In this document: in pieces, positions 28,120-36,999 of the stretch
Position numbering within the stretch: the first letter of the stretch is position 1
Layout of the letters: each line of letters opens with the position of its first letter
NCBI RefSeq assembly: GCF_000192435.1
Contig: NZ_AEUD01000012.1
Span: 1-64,000, forward strand
Direction of reading: 5' to 3'
Length of the DNA stretch: 64,000 nt
Source of the DNA: Gordonia neofelifaecis NRRL B-59395
Lineage (GTDB): Bacteria > Actinomycetota > Actinomycetes > Mycobacteriales > Mycobacteriaceae
The notes under the pieces: model-generated
Database searches by the model: none
Told to the model about the DNA's origin: nothing
Seen by the model: the letters and a program-made list of their open reading frames with translations, nothing else
Program-made: the position numbers and the translations under genes

Positions 28120-29373
28120 CTACAGCGAGATGCGCCCGTCCTCGGCGGCCTTGCCGATGTCGGTGCGGAAGTGCGAACCGGCGAGTTTGACCTGGCCGAG
28201 GCGGTCGTAGGCCTGCGCTCGAGCGGCCTTCAGGTCCGCACCGCGTCCGACGACCGACAGCACGCGGCCGCCGGCGGACAGCACCTCGCCGGCGGCTCCC
28301 ACCGCGGTGCCCGCGTGGAGGACGCCCTCGGCGTTCGCGCCCGTGATCGGATCGCCCGTCCGCGGCCGACCGGGGTAGTTCTCGGCCGCGAGCACCACGA
28401 CCACCGCGGCGCCGTCGTGCCAGCGCAGCGGCGGCAAGTCGGCGAGAGTGCCGCGGGCCGTGGCGGCGAGCGCTTCACCGAGCGGCGACTCCAGCATGTC
28501 GAGCACCGCCTGCGTCTCCGGGTCGCCGAAGCGGCAGTTGAACTCGACGACGGCTGGGCCCTCTGCGCCGATCGCCAGGCCCGCGTACAGCAGGCCGGAG
28601 AACGGGGTCCCCCGATTGACCAACTCCGCTGCCACGGGCTTGCACACCTCGTCGACGATCCGGTCGACCATCGCCGCCGGGAGCCACGGCAGCGGGGTGT
28701 ACGCGCCCATGCCGCCGGTGTTCGGGCCGGCGTCGCCGTCGCCGACTCGCTTGTGATCCTGGGCCGGCAGCAGCGGAACGACGGTCTCCCCGTCGACCAG
28801 GCAGAACAGCGACACCTCGGGTCCGTCGAGGAAGCTCTCGAGCAGCACCGGATGCCCATGCTCCAGGCAGTCCGCGGCGTGCGCGCGGGCGGCGGCGCGG
28901 TCGGGAGTCACGACGACGCCCTTACCCGCGGCCAGGCCGTCGTCCTTGACCACCCAGGTGGGGCCGAACCGGTCGAGCGCCGCATCGAGCTCGGCTGGAT
29001 TGTCGACGATCTCGGCGCGGGCCGTCCGGACTCCGGCGGCAGCCATCACGTCCTTGGCGAACGCCTTGGAACCCTCGATCTGCGCGGCCTGCGCGCTCGG
29101 ACCGAAGGTGTCGAAACCGGCCTCGCGGAGCGCGTCCGCGACGCCGAGGACCAGCGGGACCTCCGGACCGATCACCACCAGGTCTGCGGCGAGTTCCCGA
29201 GCCAACGCGACGACGGCGTCCGCCGACGCGACGTCCACCGGGTGGTTGGTCGCCACCGATCCCGTGCCGGCATTGCCGGGAGCCGCATGCAGCTCCGTCA
29301 CCGACGGGTCGCGGTCCAGTCCGAGGAGAAGGGCATGTTCGCGGCCGCCCGAGCCGATCACGAGTACGCGCAC
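28120..29373 (-). CDS. purD: Phosphoribosylamine-glycine ligase (GAR synthetase)
   Basis: A 417-aa ATP-grasp ligase for purine step 2, joining phosphoribosylamine and glycine. The N-terminal [17 protein letters not shown] phosphate loop, the ATP-grasp lid ([16 protein letters not shown]) and the PurD signature [11 protein letters not shown] near 285 are all present. I start it at GTG 29373; TACGCT lies exactly seven bases upstream (29381-29386, minus strand) with no ribosome site, predicting a leaderless mRNA. The in-frame GTG ten codons earlier would begin upstream of that promoter. It has its own terminator and no operon partner. Confidence 0.96.
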   Translation of the reverse strand: MRVLVIGSGGREHALLLGLDRDPSVTELHAAPGNAGTGSVATNHPVDVASADAVVALARELAADLVVIGPEVPLVLGVADALREAGFDTFGPSAQAAQIEGSKAFAKDVMAAAGVRTARAEIVDNPAELDAALDRFGPTWVVKDDGLAAGKGVVVTPDRAAARAHAADCLEHGHPVLLESFLDGPEVSLFCLVDGETVVPLLPAQDHKRVGDGDAGPNTGGMGAYTPLPWLPAAMVDRIVDEVCKPVAAELVNRGTPFSGLLYAGLAIGAEGPAVVEFNCRFGDPETQAVLDMLESPLGEALAATARGTLADLPPLRWHDGAAVVVVLAAENYPGRPRTGDPITGANAEGVLHAGTAVGAAGEVLSAGGRVLSVVGRGADLKAARAQAYDRLGQVKLAGSHFRTDIGKAAEDGRISL

Positions 29374-29404
29374 GCAGTTCAGCGTAGTGGGTGAACGCGC
29401 CACT

Positions 29405-30619
29405 TCATGCGACGGGCGTGTCCGACCGCCGCGATCCGAACGCGATCACCAGCAATGCCAGCACCGGCGCCAGGCAGCCGGCCACCACAGAGGAGAGGAG
29501 CCCGGCGCCGCCGATCGCCATCAGGCCTCCGACGACCAGTGGAACCGCCACCGCGACCAGCATCGGGACGAGCAGCGCGTCGACCCCGGCGAGGTAGTAG
29601 TACATGCCGACGGCTCCCAGGCAGAACAGTGCCAGCGGGATCGCCACCGCGCCGTACACCGCGGCCACCGAGACGTGTGCCTCGCCGTCCAGCCACAGGG
29701 CGACCACGTGCAGCCCCGCACCGACCGCGGCGCAGCCGATGACCACCGGCATGCTTCCGTAGCCGAAGACGAAGCACTTCTCCGGATGCTGGGCGAGCGG
29801 TCGGCCGACGTCGAGCCGGAAGTACAGCCACCACATCGCAAACGTCACGCCCATCGCCGCCAGCCCGAGCACCGCGGTCTCGACGCTCCATCCCGACCGG
29901 CCGATCATCGCCTGCAGAACTGCCACCGTTCCGACCACGCCTTCGCCGAGGGTGATGACGACGAGGGTGGAATAGCGCTCCACGATGTGGCCCGGATGCC
30001 ACGGCGTCCGGGCGAAGCGGGTCTCGGCGATCGCCGGTCCGAGCAGCTCGACCACCATGCATGCCGCAATGCCGATGAGCGTCGGGGCCAGTGTCAACGG
30101 CACGATCGCGACGACCACCCAGCCGACCTGGGCGACCGCGGTCATCACCGCGTACGTCAGACACGTCGCGCGGTAGTCGGGTGCCTGGACCGCGGCCCGC
30201 AGCCACTGCACGATCATCCCCGCCCGCATCACCAGGTAGCCGATCACCACCACTGCCAGATCGACATGGGCGTTCGCGTCGATCGATGAGAACACCGGCG
30301 GCAGCCCGATCGCGATGATCGCGACGCCGATCATCTGCAGCAAGGTCAGCAGCCGGTACACCCAGTCGTCGGTGTCGAAGGCCGAGGAGAACCACGCGAA
30401 GTTGATCCACGCCCACACCGAGGCGAACGTCGCGATGCCGTAGCCGATGATCGCGGTGCGGTAGTGACCGTCGGCCAGGTACTCGGCGAGCTGGACACCC
30501 GCGATCGAGAAGGCGACCACGAATACGAGGTCGTAGAAGACCTCGAGGCTGCTGGCCGCGCGGTCCTCCTCGCTGGGGTCGCGGCCGGACATTCGGCGAA
30601 TCGTCGTCGAGATGCTCAC
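29405..30619 (-). CDS. Low temperature requirement protein A (LtrA) family membrane protein
   Basis: A 404-aa membrane protein with about ten helices. LtrA family signatures are present: [23 protein letters not shown] near the N-terminus and [20 protein letters not shown] near residue 210. The molecular activity of the family is unknown. The start GTG 30619 has TACCCT six bases upstream, suggesting a leaderless message. It lies 31 bases upstream of purD, which has its own promoter, so co-expression is optional. Confidence 0.9.
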   Translation of the reverse strand: MSISTTIRRMSGRDPSEEDRAASSLEVFYDLVFVVAFSIAGVQLAEYLADGHYRTAIIGYGIATFASVWAWINFAWFSSAFDTDDWVYRLLTLLQMIGVAIIAIGLPPVFSSIDANAHVDLAVVVIGYLVMRAGMIVQWLRAAVQAPDYRATCLTYAVMTAVAQVGWVVVAIVPLTLAPTLIGIAACMVVELLGPAIAETRFARTPWHPGHIVERYSTLVVITLGEGVVGTVAVLQAMIGRSGWSVETAVLGLAAMGVTFAMWWLYFRLDVGRPLAQHPEKCFVFGYGSMPVVIGCAAVGAGLHVVALWLDGEAHVSVAAVYGAVAIPLALFCLGAVGMYYYLAGVDALLVPMLVAVAVPLVVGGLMAIGGAGLLSSVVAGCLAPVLALLVIAFGSRRSDTPVA

Positions 30620-30677
30620 GGCACGAGGGTAGACCGACGCCGCCGGAGCGCACAGTGCGAACGCACCGGCGACGACG

Positions 30678-30714
30678 AGGCTCCCGCAGCCGCCGGAGCG
30701 GTGCGGGAGCCTCT
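30678..30714 (-). terminator. Terminator hairpin after the GT39 gene
   Basis: A perfect 12-base inverted repeat (GAGGCTCCCGCA and its complement) around a 13-base loop, starting 17 bases past the GT39 stop on the minus strand. Confidence 0.8.
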
Positions 30715-30730
30715 GGGCCGCGCTGCGAAA

Positions 30731-32893
30731 CTACTTCTTCGGCGACGTCAGGTCGTACAGCGTGACGCCGTCGACCGTCCTGGTGTTGAAGTTGGCCTTC
30801 ACCCAGGAACTGATCTCCGACGACGTGCCGCTCTCACCCATGCCCGGTCCACCGAAGCCCTCACCGCCGCGGTCACCACGACCGCCGGCGATGAAGTAGT
30901 GGATCTTGCCGTCGGCGACATACTGCTTGAACTGGGCAAGCGTCGGCGACGGGTCGGTGCCGTTGAAGCCGCCGATCGGCATCACCGAGTAGCCACTGGC
31001 GATCTGGTAGCCGGAGGCCTCATTGGAGCCGATGGCCGCCGCGACCCACGTGTACTCGTCGGCGTCGGCGCGCAGGACCGCGACCATCTCGTCGGACGGG
31101 GTGGAACCGTTGAGCAGTCCGCCGGCGGGCGATCCGCCCTTGCCGGGGCCACCCATGCCGGGGAAGCCGTTCTGGCTCGTGCCCGGTCCGCCCATGCCCG
31201 GGAAGCCCTGACCCGGTCCGCCGGGCGTGCCGTTCTGAGCACCGGGTCCGCCGGGCATACCCGGGAACGCACCGTTCATCCGATGCCGCCCGCCCATGCC
31301 GCCGGGACCGAACTCTCCCTCGACCTGCGGTCCGGCGCTGATGATGGAACCCTGCTTCGCCGTCGTGACCGTGTCGATCGTGTAGGCCAGCGGACCGACC
31401 AGACCGGCCGCGATCGCCGCCCCGGCCGCGACGATCGCGAGCACACCACTTCGTGCGAACAGCAGGAGCACACCGGCGACGATGCCGACGACGATCATCA
31501 CCTGCCGCAGCCACGGGACGAAGTCCGGGGATCGATCCAGCAGGACGAACCCCCAGATCGCGGCCGTCCAGGTCGCGGCGGCCAAAACGATCCGGACCCA
31601 CAGCTTCTCGCGCTCACGCCAGCAGACCGCGGCCGCGCCGGCGATCACGGCGGCCAGCGCCGGGGCGATCGCGGCGGTGTAATAACTGTGGAAGATGCCC
31701 GCCATGAAGCTGAACGTGCCGATCATGATCAACATCCACAGCCCGAAGATGCTCAGGTGCGCCCGGCGCAGATCGGTGCGCGGGGCCTTGCCGATCAGCA
31801 CGAACGCCGCAACCGCCAGGATCAGCGCCGACGGGATGAGCCACGCGATCTGACCGCCCTGCGCGGGCTCGAACATCCGCAGGATCCCGGTCGAGCCCCA
31901 CATGCCGCCACCGCCGGGACCACCCGGTCCACCCTGGCCGAACATCTCGGCGGCGGCACCGGACATCTCGTGCGCACCACGGCCGCCGACGCTGCCCCGC
32001 TCATTACCGTCGAGGCGGCCGAGCCCGTTATAGCCGAGGGTCAGCTCCAGGATCGAATTGTTCTGCGAGCCACCGATGTACGGCCGACTCGACGCCGGCC
32101 ACAGTTCGACGGCCAGCACCCACCAGCCGGCGCTCACGATGAGCGCGGCCAGCGAGGCGAACAGGTGCCCGATCCGGCGCAGCCAGCGGCCGGGACCGAA
32201 GGCCAGGTAGGTCAGCGCCATCGCGGGGACGATCAGCATGACTTCGAGCTGCTTGGTGAGGAATCCGAATCCGACCGCGGACCCCGCCGCGACCATCCAC
32301 CACACGCTCTTCGCGCCGGGCTGCATCGGCCCGCTCGCGGAGCTCCCGGCGCCGGGCTCCATCGCCCGCAGCACCGCGCCGCACGCCGCGATCATCAGCA
32401 GGATCAGCAGCGCTTCGGGGTTGTCGAAGCGGAACATCATCGCGGCGACCGGGGTCAGCGCGAGCACCGTGCCCGCGCCGATCGCAGCCCAGTGGCCGTA
32501 GTAGCGCCGGGTGATGACGTACAGCAGGGCGACCGATCCGACGCCCATCAGCACCTCGGGTACCAGCACCGACCACGAGTTGAGACCGAAGATCCGCACC
32601 GACAGCCCCGGGATCCACAGGGAGGCGGGCGGCTTGTCGACGGTGATCGAGTTCGCCATGTCGGACGAGCCGAAGAACCAGGCCTTCCACGACTGCGAAC
32701 CGGCCTGGATCGCGGCCGTGTAGAAGGAGTTGGCCCAGCCGTTGATCGACAGATTCCAGAGATAGAGGACGGCGGTGCCGATCAGCAGTGCGCCCAGCGA
32801 CAGACCCCGATAGAGGGGTCCGCGCGCCGGTCGATCGGTTCGGTCGGGTTCGGGATCCGCCGGTTGCGGCCGATCGAGGACGGTCGCAGTCAT
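30731..32893 (-). CDS. Polyprenol-phosphate-sugar dependent glycosyltransferase (GT39/ArnT-like)
   Basis: A 720-aa multi-pass membrane transferase. The first extracytoplasmic loop has SSDMANSITVDKPPASLWIPG, the acidic/substrate site of PMT/ArnT-type enzymes, followed by about 11-12 helices. Two Gly-rich inserts are striking: GGPGGPGGGGMWG near 330, and a run of GFPGMGGPG-like units near 540-595 on the outside. A C-terminal globular domain follows (about 600-720). ATG 32893 overlaps the GT2 gene by ATGA; longer in-frame starts lie inside that gene. The GT2 partner probably makes its lipid-linked sugar donor. The acceptor is unknown. Confidence 0.88.
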   Translation of the reverse strand: MTATVLDRPQPADPEPDRTDRPARGPLYRGLSLGALLIGTAVLYLWNLSINGWANSFYTAAIQAGSQSWKAWFFGSSDMANSITVDKPPASLWIPGLSVRIFGLNSWSVLVPEVLMGVGSVALLYVITRRYYGHWAAIGAGTVLALTPVAAMMFRFDNPEALLILLMIAACGAVLRAMEPGAGSSASGPMQPGAKSVWWMVAAGSAVGFGFLTKQLEVMLIVPAMALTYLAFGPGRWLRRIGHLFASLAALIVSAGWWVLAVELWPASSRPYIGGSQNNSILELTLGYNGLGRLDGNERGSVGGRGAHEMSGAAAEMFGQGGPGGPGGGGMWGSTGILRMFEPAQGGQIAWLIPSALILAVAAFVLIGKAPRTDLRRAHLSIFGLWMLIMIGTFSFMAGIFHSYYTAAIAPALAAVIAGAAAVCWREREKLWVRIVLAAATWTAAIWGFVLLDRSPDFVPWLRQVMIVVGIVAGVLLLFARSGVLAIVAAGAAIAAGLVGPLAYTIDTVTTAKQGSIISAGPQVEGEFGPGGMGGRHRMNGAFPGMPGGPGAQNGTPGGPGQGFPGMGGPGTSQNGFPGMGGPGKGGSPAGGLLNGSTPSDEMVAVLRADADEYTWVAAAIGSNEASGYQIASGYSVMPIGGFNGTDPSPTLAQFKQYVADGKIHYFIAGGRGDRGGEGFGGPGMGESGTSSEISSWVKANFNTRTVDGVTLYDLTSPKK

Positions 32894-34155
32894 GCGGCAC
32901 TCCGTTCTGTGGTGATGAGGGTGTCTGAGCTCGTCGGCTTGCGGCGGAACACCCACCGCAGTCCGACGAAGCGCGTCGCGGTCGCGACGAGGTTCGAGAC
33001 GACGAGGACGGTCAGTTCCAGCCCGCGCCCGGCGTCCGGCTGCCAGCGGTGCAGCGCGAACAGCGATCCGGCCGTGACCGCCCAGCCGAAGAGGAAGACT
33101 CCCCAGCCGAACAGGTGGTGGCGGCCACGACCTTCCGCTCCGCGCACACCGAACGTGAACCGCCGGTTCGCCGCGGTGTTCATGACCGCCGTGATCGCGA
33201 GCGCGAGGAAGTTGGCGCCCTGCGCACCGAGCGGCCGGAGCACCAGATAGAGCAGCGCGAAGGCCAACGTCGACGCCACGCCGACCGCGCAGAAGCGGAC
33301 GAGCTGGCCGACCATCCCGTGCGGAACGCCCTCGAGGGCCGGGCCCGGCAGCCGGTCCCGGCCCAGGGTCTTGCGCAGTTCCGCGACCGGAATCCGTCCC
33401 CTCCCGAGCGCCCAGGCCACGCGGGCGCAGCCGCGCAGGTCGGCGACCGCCGTCGCGACGATGTCGACTGAGCTGTCCGGGTCGTCGATCCAGTCCACCG
33501 GTACCTCGGCGATCCGGAGGCCGACCCGCTCGGCGAGCACGAGCAGTTCGGTGTCGAAGAACCACCCGGTGTCCTCGACGTACGGCAGCAGGCTGCGCGC
33601 GACGTCGGTGCGCATGGCTTTGAATCCGCACTGGGCGTCGGAGAACCGGGCGCGCATCGCCGTCCGGAGGATCAGGTTGTACGACCGCGAGATGAACTCC
33701 CGCTTCGCGCCCCGAACCACCCGTGACGAGTGCGACAGGCGCGTTCCGATCGCGATGTCGGAGTGCCCCGAGATCAGCGGCGCGATGAGGGGCATCAGCG
33801 CGTTGAGATCGGTCGACAGGTCGACGTCGCAGTAGGCGACGATCTGCGCGTCGTTGTCGCGCCAGACGTGGTTGAGCGCGCGCCCGCGGCCCTTGAGGTC
33901 CAGATGCACCGCGCGCACGCCGGGGATCTCGGCCTGCAGCCGCAGCGCGATCGCCAGGGTCGAGTCGGTGCTCGCGTTGTCGGCCACGGTGATCCGCGCC
34001 GGGTACGGCACGTTGTCCTTCAGGTGCCGATGCAGTCGTCGCACCGACTGCTCCAGATCGTCTTCTTCGTTGTAGACCGGCATCACCACGTCGAGAACCG
34101 GCGTCTCGGGCACGGCTTCGTTCTCCGCCGAGGCCCGGCTCAGTACTTCTGTCAT
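32890..34155 (-). CDS. GT2 polyprenyl-phosphate glycosyltransferase fused to a GtrA domain
   Basis: A 421-aa fusion. Residues about 20-260 are a GT-A fold GT2 domain of the dolichyl-phosphate-mannose synthase class (VVMPVYNEEDDLEQSV, ITVADNASTDST, DVDLSTDLNALMPLI, and QCGFKAMRTDVARSLLP). Residues about 285-410 form a four-helix GtrA domain (LVRFCAVGVASTLAFALLYLVL), which typically flips or holds the lipid-linked sugar. With the overlapping GT39 gene it forms a complete make-and-use module for envelope glycosylation. No ribosome site or leaderless -10 is convincing at ATG 34155. Confidence 0.92.
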   Translation of the reverse strand: MTEVLSRASAENEAVPETPVLDVVMPVYNEEDDLEQSVRRLHRHLKDNVPYPARITVADNASTDSTLAIALRLQAEIPGVRAVHLDLKGRGRALNHVWRDNDAQIVAYCDVDLSTDLNALMPLIAPLISGHSDIAIGTRLSHSSRVVRGAKREFISRSYNLILRTAMRARFSDAQCGFKAMRTDVARSLLPYVEDTGWFFDTELLVLAERVGLRIAEVPVDWIDDPDSSVDIVATAVADLRGCARVAWALGRGRIPVAELRKTLGRDRLPGPALEGVPHGMVGQLVRFCAVGVASTLAFALLYLVLRPLGAQGANFLALAITAVMNTAANRRFTFGVRGAEGRGRHHLFGWGVFLFGWAVTAGSLFALHRWQPDAGRGLELTVLVVSNLVATATRFVGLRWVFRRKPTSSDTLITTERSAA

Positions 34156-34212
34156 GGGTACGAGACTCGCGGGCCACGCTCCCGCAGCCCTGGGGCTGTC
34201 CTGGGAGCCTGC

Positions 34213-34291
34213 TGTGGATGGCTGCGGTCCTGTGGATCATTCTGTGGATCACCCCTGGATTCCTGTGGATGAAGGCGATCTTCCTGTGGAC
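34213..34291 (+). repeat. Cluster of five DnaA-box-like TGTGGAT/C heptamers
   Basis: TGTGGAT occurs at 34213, 34231, 34243 and 34264, and TGTGGAC at 34285, all in one orientation with start-to-start spacing 18, 12, 21 and 21. TGTGGAT(AA) is the complement of the DnaA box TTATCCACA. The 179-base gap between GT2 and recQ (34156-34334) holds no gene. dnaA and dnaN are not nearby, so this is not an ordinary oriC. Confidence 0.7.
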
Positions 34292-34321
34292 GACCCGCTC
34301 GTGATCGTCCGACGGCACAGA

Positions 34322-34327
34322 TAGATT
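34322..34327 (+). promoter_or_regulatory. Leaderless -10 element for recQ
   Basis: TAGATT ends seven bases before ATG 34335. Transcription would begin at or next to the A of the start codon. Confidence 0.6.
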
Positions 34328-34334
34328 GGGCGAC

Positions 34335-36434
34335 ATGAGCACCGAGACCCCGCAGCAGCTCGCCCCCGCGCAACGCGAGATCGCCGATCAGGTGATCACC
34401 TCGCTGGCCGGACCCGACGCGCGGCTCCGCGCCGATCAGGAGACGGCGGTCGCCGCGCTCGCCTCGCCCGGGGCGCGTGTGCTCGTCGTCCAGGCCACCG
34501 GTTGGGGCAAGTCGGCCGTCTACTGGGCCGCAACCGCCGTCATCCGTGCCGCCGGCGGCGGCCCGACCCTGATCGTGTCCCCGCTGCTGTCCCTCATGCG
34601 CGATCAGGTCGCGGCCGCGACTCGCGGCGGATTACGCGCCGCCACAGTCAATTCCGCGAACATCGACGAGTGGGCAGGTGTTGAGCAGGAGTTGCTCGAC
34701 GGTTCGCTGGACGTCCTGCTGGTGTCGCCGGAGCGCTTGGCGAACCCGGGATTCGGCAGGCGGGTGCTTGAGGCCCTCGCCGGGAGGCTGGGTCTGGTCG
34801 TCATCGACGAAGCGCACGCGATCTCCGACTGGGGCCACGACTTCCGGCCCGACTACCGGCGCGTGTCCGACGTGCTGCAGACCCTGAACCCGCAGACCTC
34901 GGTGCTGGCGACCACCGCGACGGCGAATGCGCGCGTCACCGCCGACGTCGCCGCGCAGCTCGGCGACGCGACCCTCGTCCTCCGCGGCCCGCTGGCACGG
35001 AAGTCCCTGCATCTCAACGTGATCGACGGGCTCGAGCCGCTGCAGCGCTATGCGTGGGTGGCGCAGGAACTACCGATGCTCCCCGGTTCGGGCATCGTCT
35101 ATGTCCTCACGGTCGCCGACGCCGATCGGCTGGTCCAGGCGATCCGTGCCGTGCACGGCGACGACCTCCCCGTCGCCGCGTACACCGGCGGACTACCCGC
35201 CGAGGAACGCCACCGGCTGGAGGACGACCTCCTCGCCGGCCGCGTCAAGGCCCTCATCGCGACCTCGGCGCTCGGGATGGGCTTCGACAAGCCCGACCTC
35301 GGATTCGTCGTGCACGTCGGGGCGCCGCCGTCGCCGGTGTCGTACTACCAGCAGGTGGGTCGTGCCGGTCGCGCGCTCGACGAGGCAGTCGTCATGCTGC
35401 TGGCGTCCAAGCTCGACGACGCGATCTGGGAGCACTTCGCCACGGCCACCATTCCCGACCCGGCCCGCATGGATCGGCTGCTGGAGACGCTGGGCGCGGC
35501 CGACGGCCCGATGACCGTTCCGGGTCTCGAGTCGGCGACCGGTATTCGACGCGGCCGGGTGGAGCTCATGTGCAAGCAGCTGGCGGTCGACGGCGTGGTC
35601 GAACGGTCCAGCGAGGGCTGGTCGGTCACCGGCGAGCCGTGGGTGTACGACGCCGAGCACTACGCGGGCGTGCTGGCGGTCCGACGCCGCGAGGCCGACA
35701 TCATGCGATCGTTCATTCGCGGCGAGAAGTGCCTGATGCGGCTGCTGACGGAGTCCCTCGACGATCCGCAAGCGCAAGACTGCGGTCAGTGCTCGGTGTG
35801 CCGCGGTGAGATCACCCCGGGTCTGGCGGAGGCGCCCGCCGCGGACATCGTCGCGACGGTGGGCGGCGTGCTCCGCCGGGACGCGGAGATCCTCGAGCCC
35901 CGCAAGATGTGGCCGGGCGGCGCCTTCGGCACCCGCGGCCGGATTCCGCCGGGCTCGATGGCCGAACCCGGCCGGGTTCTCGCGTTCGCCGACGCCCCGC
36001 AGTGGCGAGACGTGCTCGATGCCGCGAAGGCCGGTGATCCCGACGCCACCGGAGCGCTCGCCGACGCCGCAGTCACCGTCGTCGCGCAGTGGACCCGCTC
36101 GTCTGGGGTCCGGGCCGAGGGCATCTACTCGCTCGACCTGACCGGCGGATCGCTGGCCGCCGTCCTCGCCGCCCGACTACGGGAGGTCGGCCGCCGCGAC
36201 GTCGGCGAACCACTGTCAGTGATCCCCGGACCGCGCCCGGGACGCGAGACCACCGGCGCCGACGAGGCCGCGTACTGGCGTGAGCATCTCGGTCCGATGC
36301 CGCAGACCGCCGGCACAGTGCTGCTGGTCGTCGACGAGACCGGCACCGGATGGCCGGTCACCCTCGCCGCCGCGGCACTCCGCGACGCCGGTGCCTCCGC
36401 CGTCCTCCCGCTGGTGATTCACAAGACGGCGTAG
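34335..36434 (+). CDS. recQ: RecQ family ATP-dependent DNA helicase
   Basis: A 699-aa superfamily 2 3'-5' DNA helicase for recombination and fork repair. Motif I is QATGWGKSAVYW (54-65), motif II VVIDEAHAISDWGHDFRPDYR, and motif VI SYYQQVGRAGRALDE. A zinc-binding segment follows the helicase core (EKCLMRLLTESLDDPQAQDCGQCSVCRG, four Cys). No HRDC domain is apparent. The C-terminal 150 residues instead end in TVLLVVDETGTGWPVTLAA, resembling a phosphoribosyltransferase PRPP loop, as in a subset of actinobacterial RecQ proteins. ATG 34335 is supported by the leaderless -10 TAGATT. Confidence 0.93.
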   Translation: MSTETPQQLAPAQREIADQVITSLAGPDARLRADQETAVAALASPGARVLVVQATGWGKSAVYWAATAVIRAAGGGPTLIVSPLLSLMRDQVAAATRGGLRAATVNSANIDEWAGVEQELLDGSLDVLLVSPERLANPGFGRRVLEALAGRLGLVVIDEAHAISDWGHDFRPDYRRVSDVLQTLNPQTSVLATTATANARVTADVAAQLGDATLVLRGPLARKSLHLNVIDGLEPLQRYAWVAQELPMLPGSGIVYVLTVADADRLVQAIRAVHGDDLPVAAYTGGLPAEERHRLEDDLLAGRVKALIATSALGMGFDKPDLGFVVHVGAPPSPVSYYQQVGRAGRALDEAVVMLLASKLDDAIWEHFATATIPDPARMDRLLETLGAADGPMTVPGLESATGIRRGRVELMCKQLAVDGVVERSSEGWSVTGEPWVYDAEHYAGVLAVRRREADIMRSFIRGEKCLMRLLTESLDDPQAQDCGQCSVCRGEITPGLAEAPAADIVATVGGVLRRDAEILEPRKMWPGGAFGTRGRIPPGSMAEPGRVLAFADAPQWRDVLDAAKAGDPDATGALADAAVTVVAQWTRSSGVRAEGIYSLDLTGGSLAAVLAARLREVGRRDVGEPLSVIPGPRPGRETTGADEAAYWREHLGPMPQTAGTVLLVVDETGTGWPVTLAAAALRDAGASAVLPLVIHKTA

Positions 36435-36466
36435 CCGCGGCCTATGTCGCACTGCCTCGACCTGGT

Positions 36467-36539
36467 GTCCTGCGCGTCCCCGTGACGACTGCCCGTGGAC
36501 CATGTGTCCATCAGGTGCGGTGACGGGGACGCGGAGGAC
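36467..36539. terminator. Bidirectional terminator between recQ and the HIT gene
   Basis: A 17-base inverted repeat with one mismatch (36467-36483, GTCCTGCGCGTCCCCGT, with 36523-36539) plus an inner GGAC/GTCC stem. It lies between two convergent genes. Confidence 0.65.
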
Positions 36540-36552
36540 GGCATCGCGAGAG

Positions 36553-36978
36553 TCAGTCTGGAACGTTCTCCCCGTATCCGAGGGCACGGAGGCTCGTGCG
36601 GATCTTCTCGGCGGCCTCGTCGAGGGATTCCGGCGACGGATTCGGGTCGGCCTTCGTCAGGTCGAACGACTCCAGCGAGTGCGCCGGGAACACGTGGATG
36701 TGCAGGTGCGGGACCTCGAGGCCGGCGATCAGCAGACCCATCCGCGGCGCGTCGAACGCGTCCTTGACCGCGCGACCGATCTTCTGCGAGACGTCTGTCA
36801 TGTGGGTGAACGTCGGGGTGTCGATCTGCTCCCAGTGGTCGATCTCCTTGCGTGGCACCACGAGCACGTGCCCCGGGGTCACCGGCGCGATGGTCATGAA
36901 ACCGACGGCGGTGCCGTCCTTCCAGACGAAGCGGCCCGGCAGATCGCCGTTGATGATGTGCGTGAAAACCGAAGGCAT
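36553..36978 (-). CDS. HIT family protein (histidine triad nucleotide hydrolase)
   Basis: A 141-aa HIT protein, expected to hydrolyse AMP-linked or nucleotide substrates. The triad is VPHLHIHVFP near residue 97, and the N-terminal FTHIINGDLPGRFVW and TPGHVLVVPRKEIDHW strands match the family. ATG 36978 has TACACT six bases upstream, again a leaderless pattern. The substrate is unknown. It lies downstream of phoPR in the same orientation but starts after a 21-base gap past the phoR... gene order and has its own promoter. Confidence 0.92.
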   Translation of the reverse strand: MPSVFTHIINGDLPGRFVWKDGTAVGFMTIAPVTPGHVLVVPRKEIDHWEQIDTPTFTHMTDVSQKIGRAVKDAFDAPRMGLLIAGLEVPHLHIHVFPAHSLESFDLTKADPNPSPESLDEAAEKIRTSLRALGYGENVPD

Positions 36979-36999
36979 GTCCCGAGTGTAAGACCAGGG

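Noticed and set aside
30464-33250. A 928-codon plus-strand open frame opposite LtrA and the GT39 gene
   Set aside because: It is the complement of membrane-protein codons, rich in Arg, Gly, Asp and His, without any domain.
34213-34291. Chromosomal replication origin at the heptamer cluster
   Set aside because: No dnaA, dnaN, rpmH or parAB genes are nearby, there is no adjacent long AT-rich unwinding element, and the boxes match only the 7-base core.
32894-34342. N-terminal extension of the GT39 frame to 1203 codons
   Set aside because: The extension runs antisense-phase through the GT2-GtrA gene and the heptamer array. The ATG at 32893 with ATGA coupling fits the family start.
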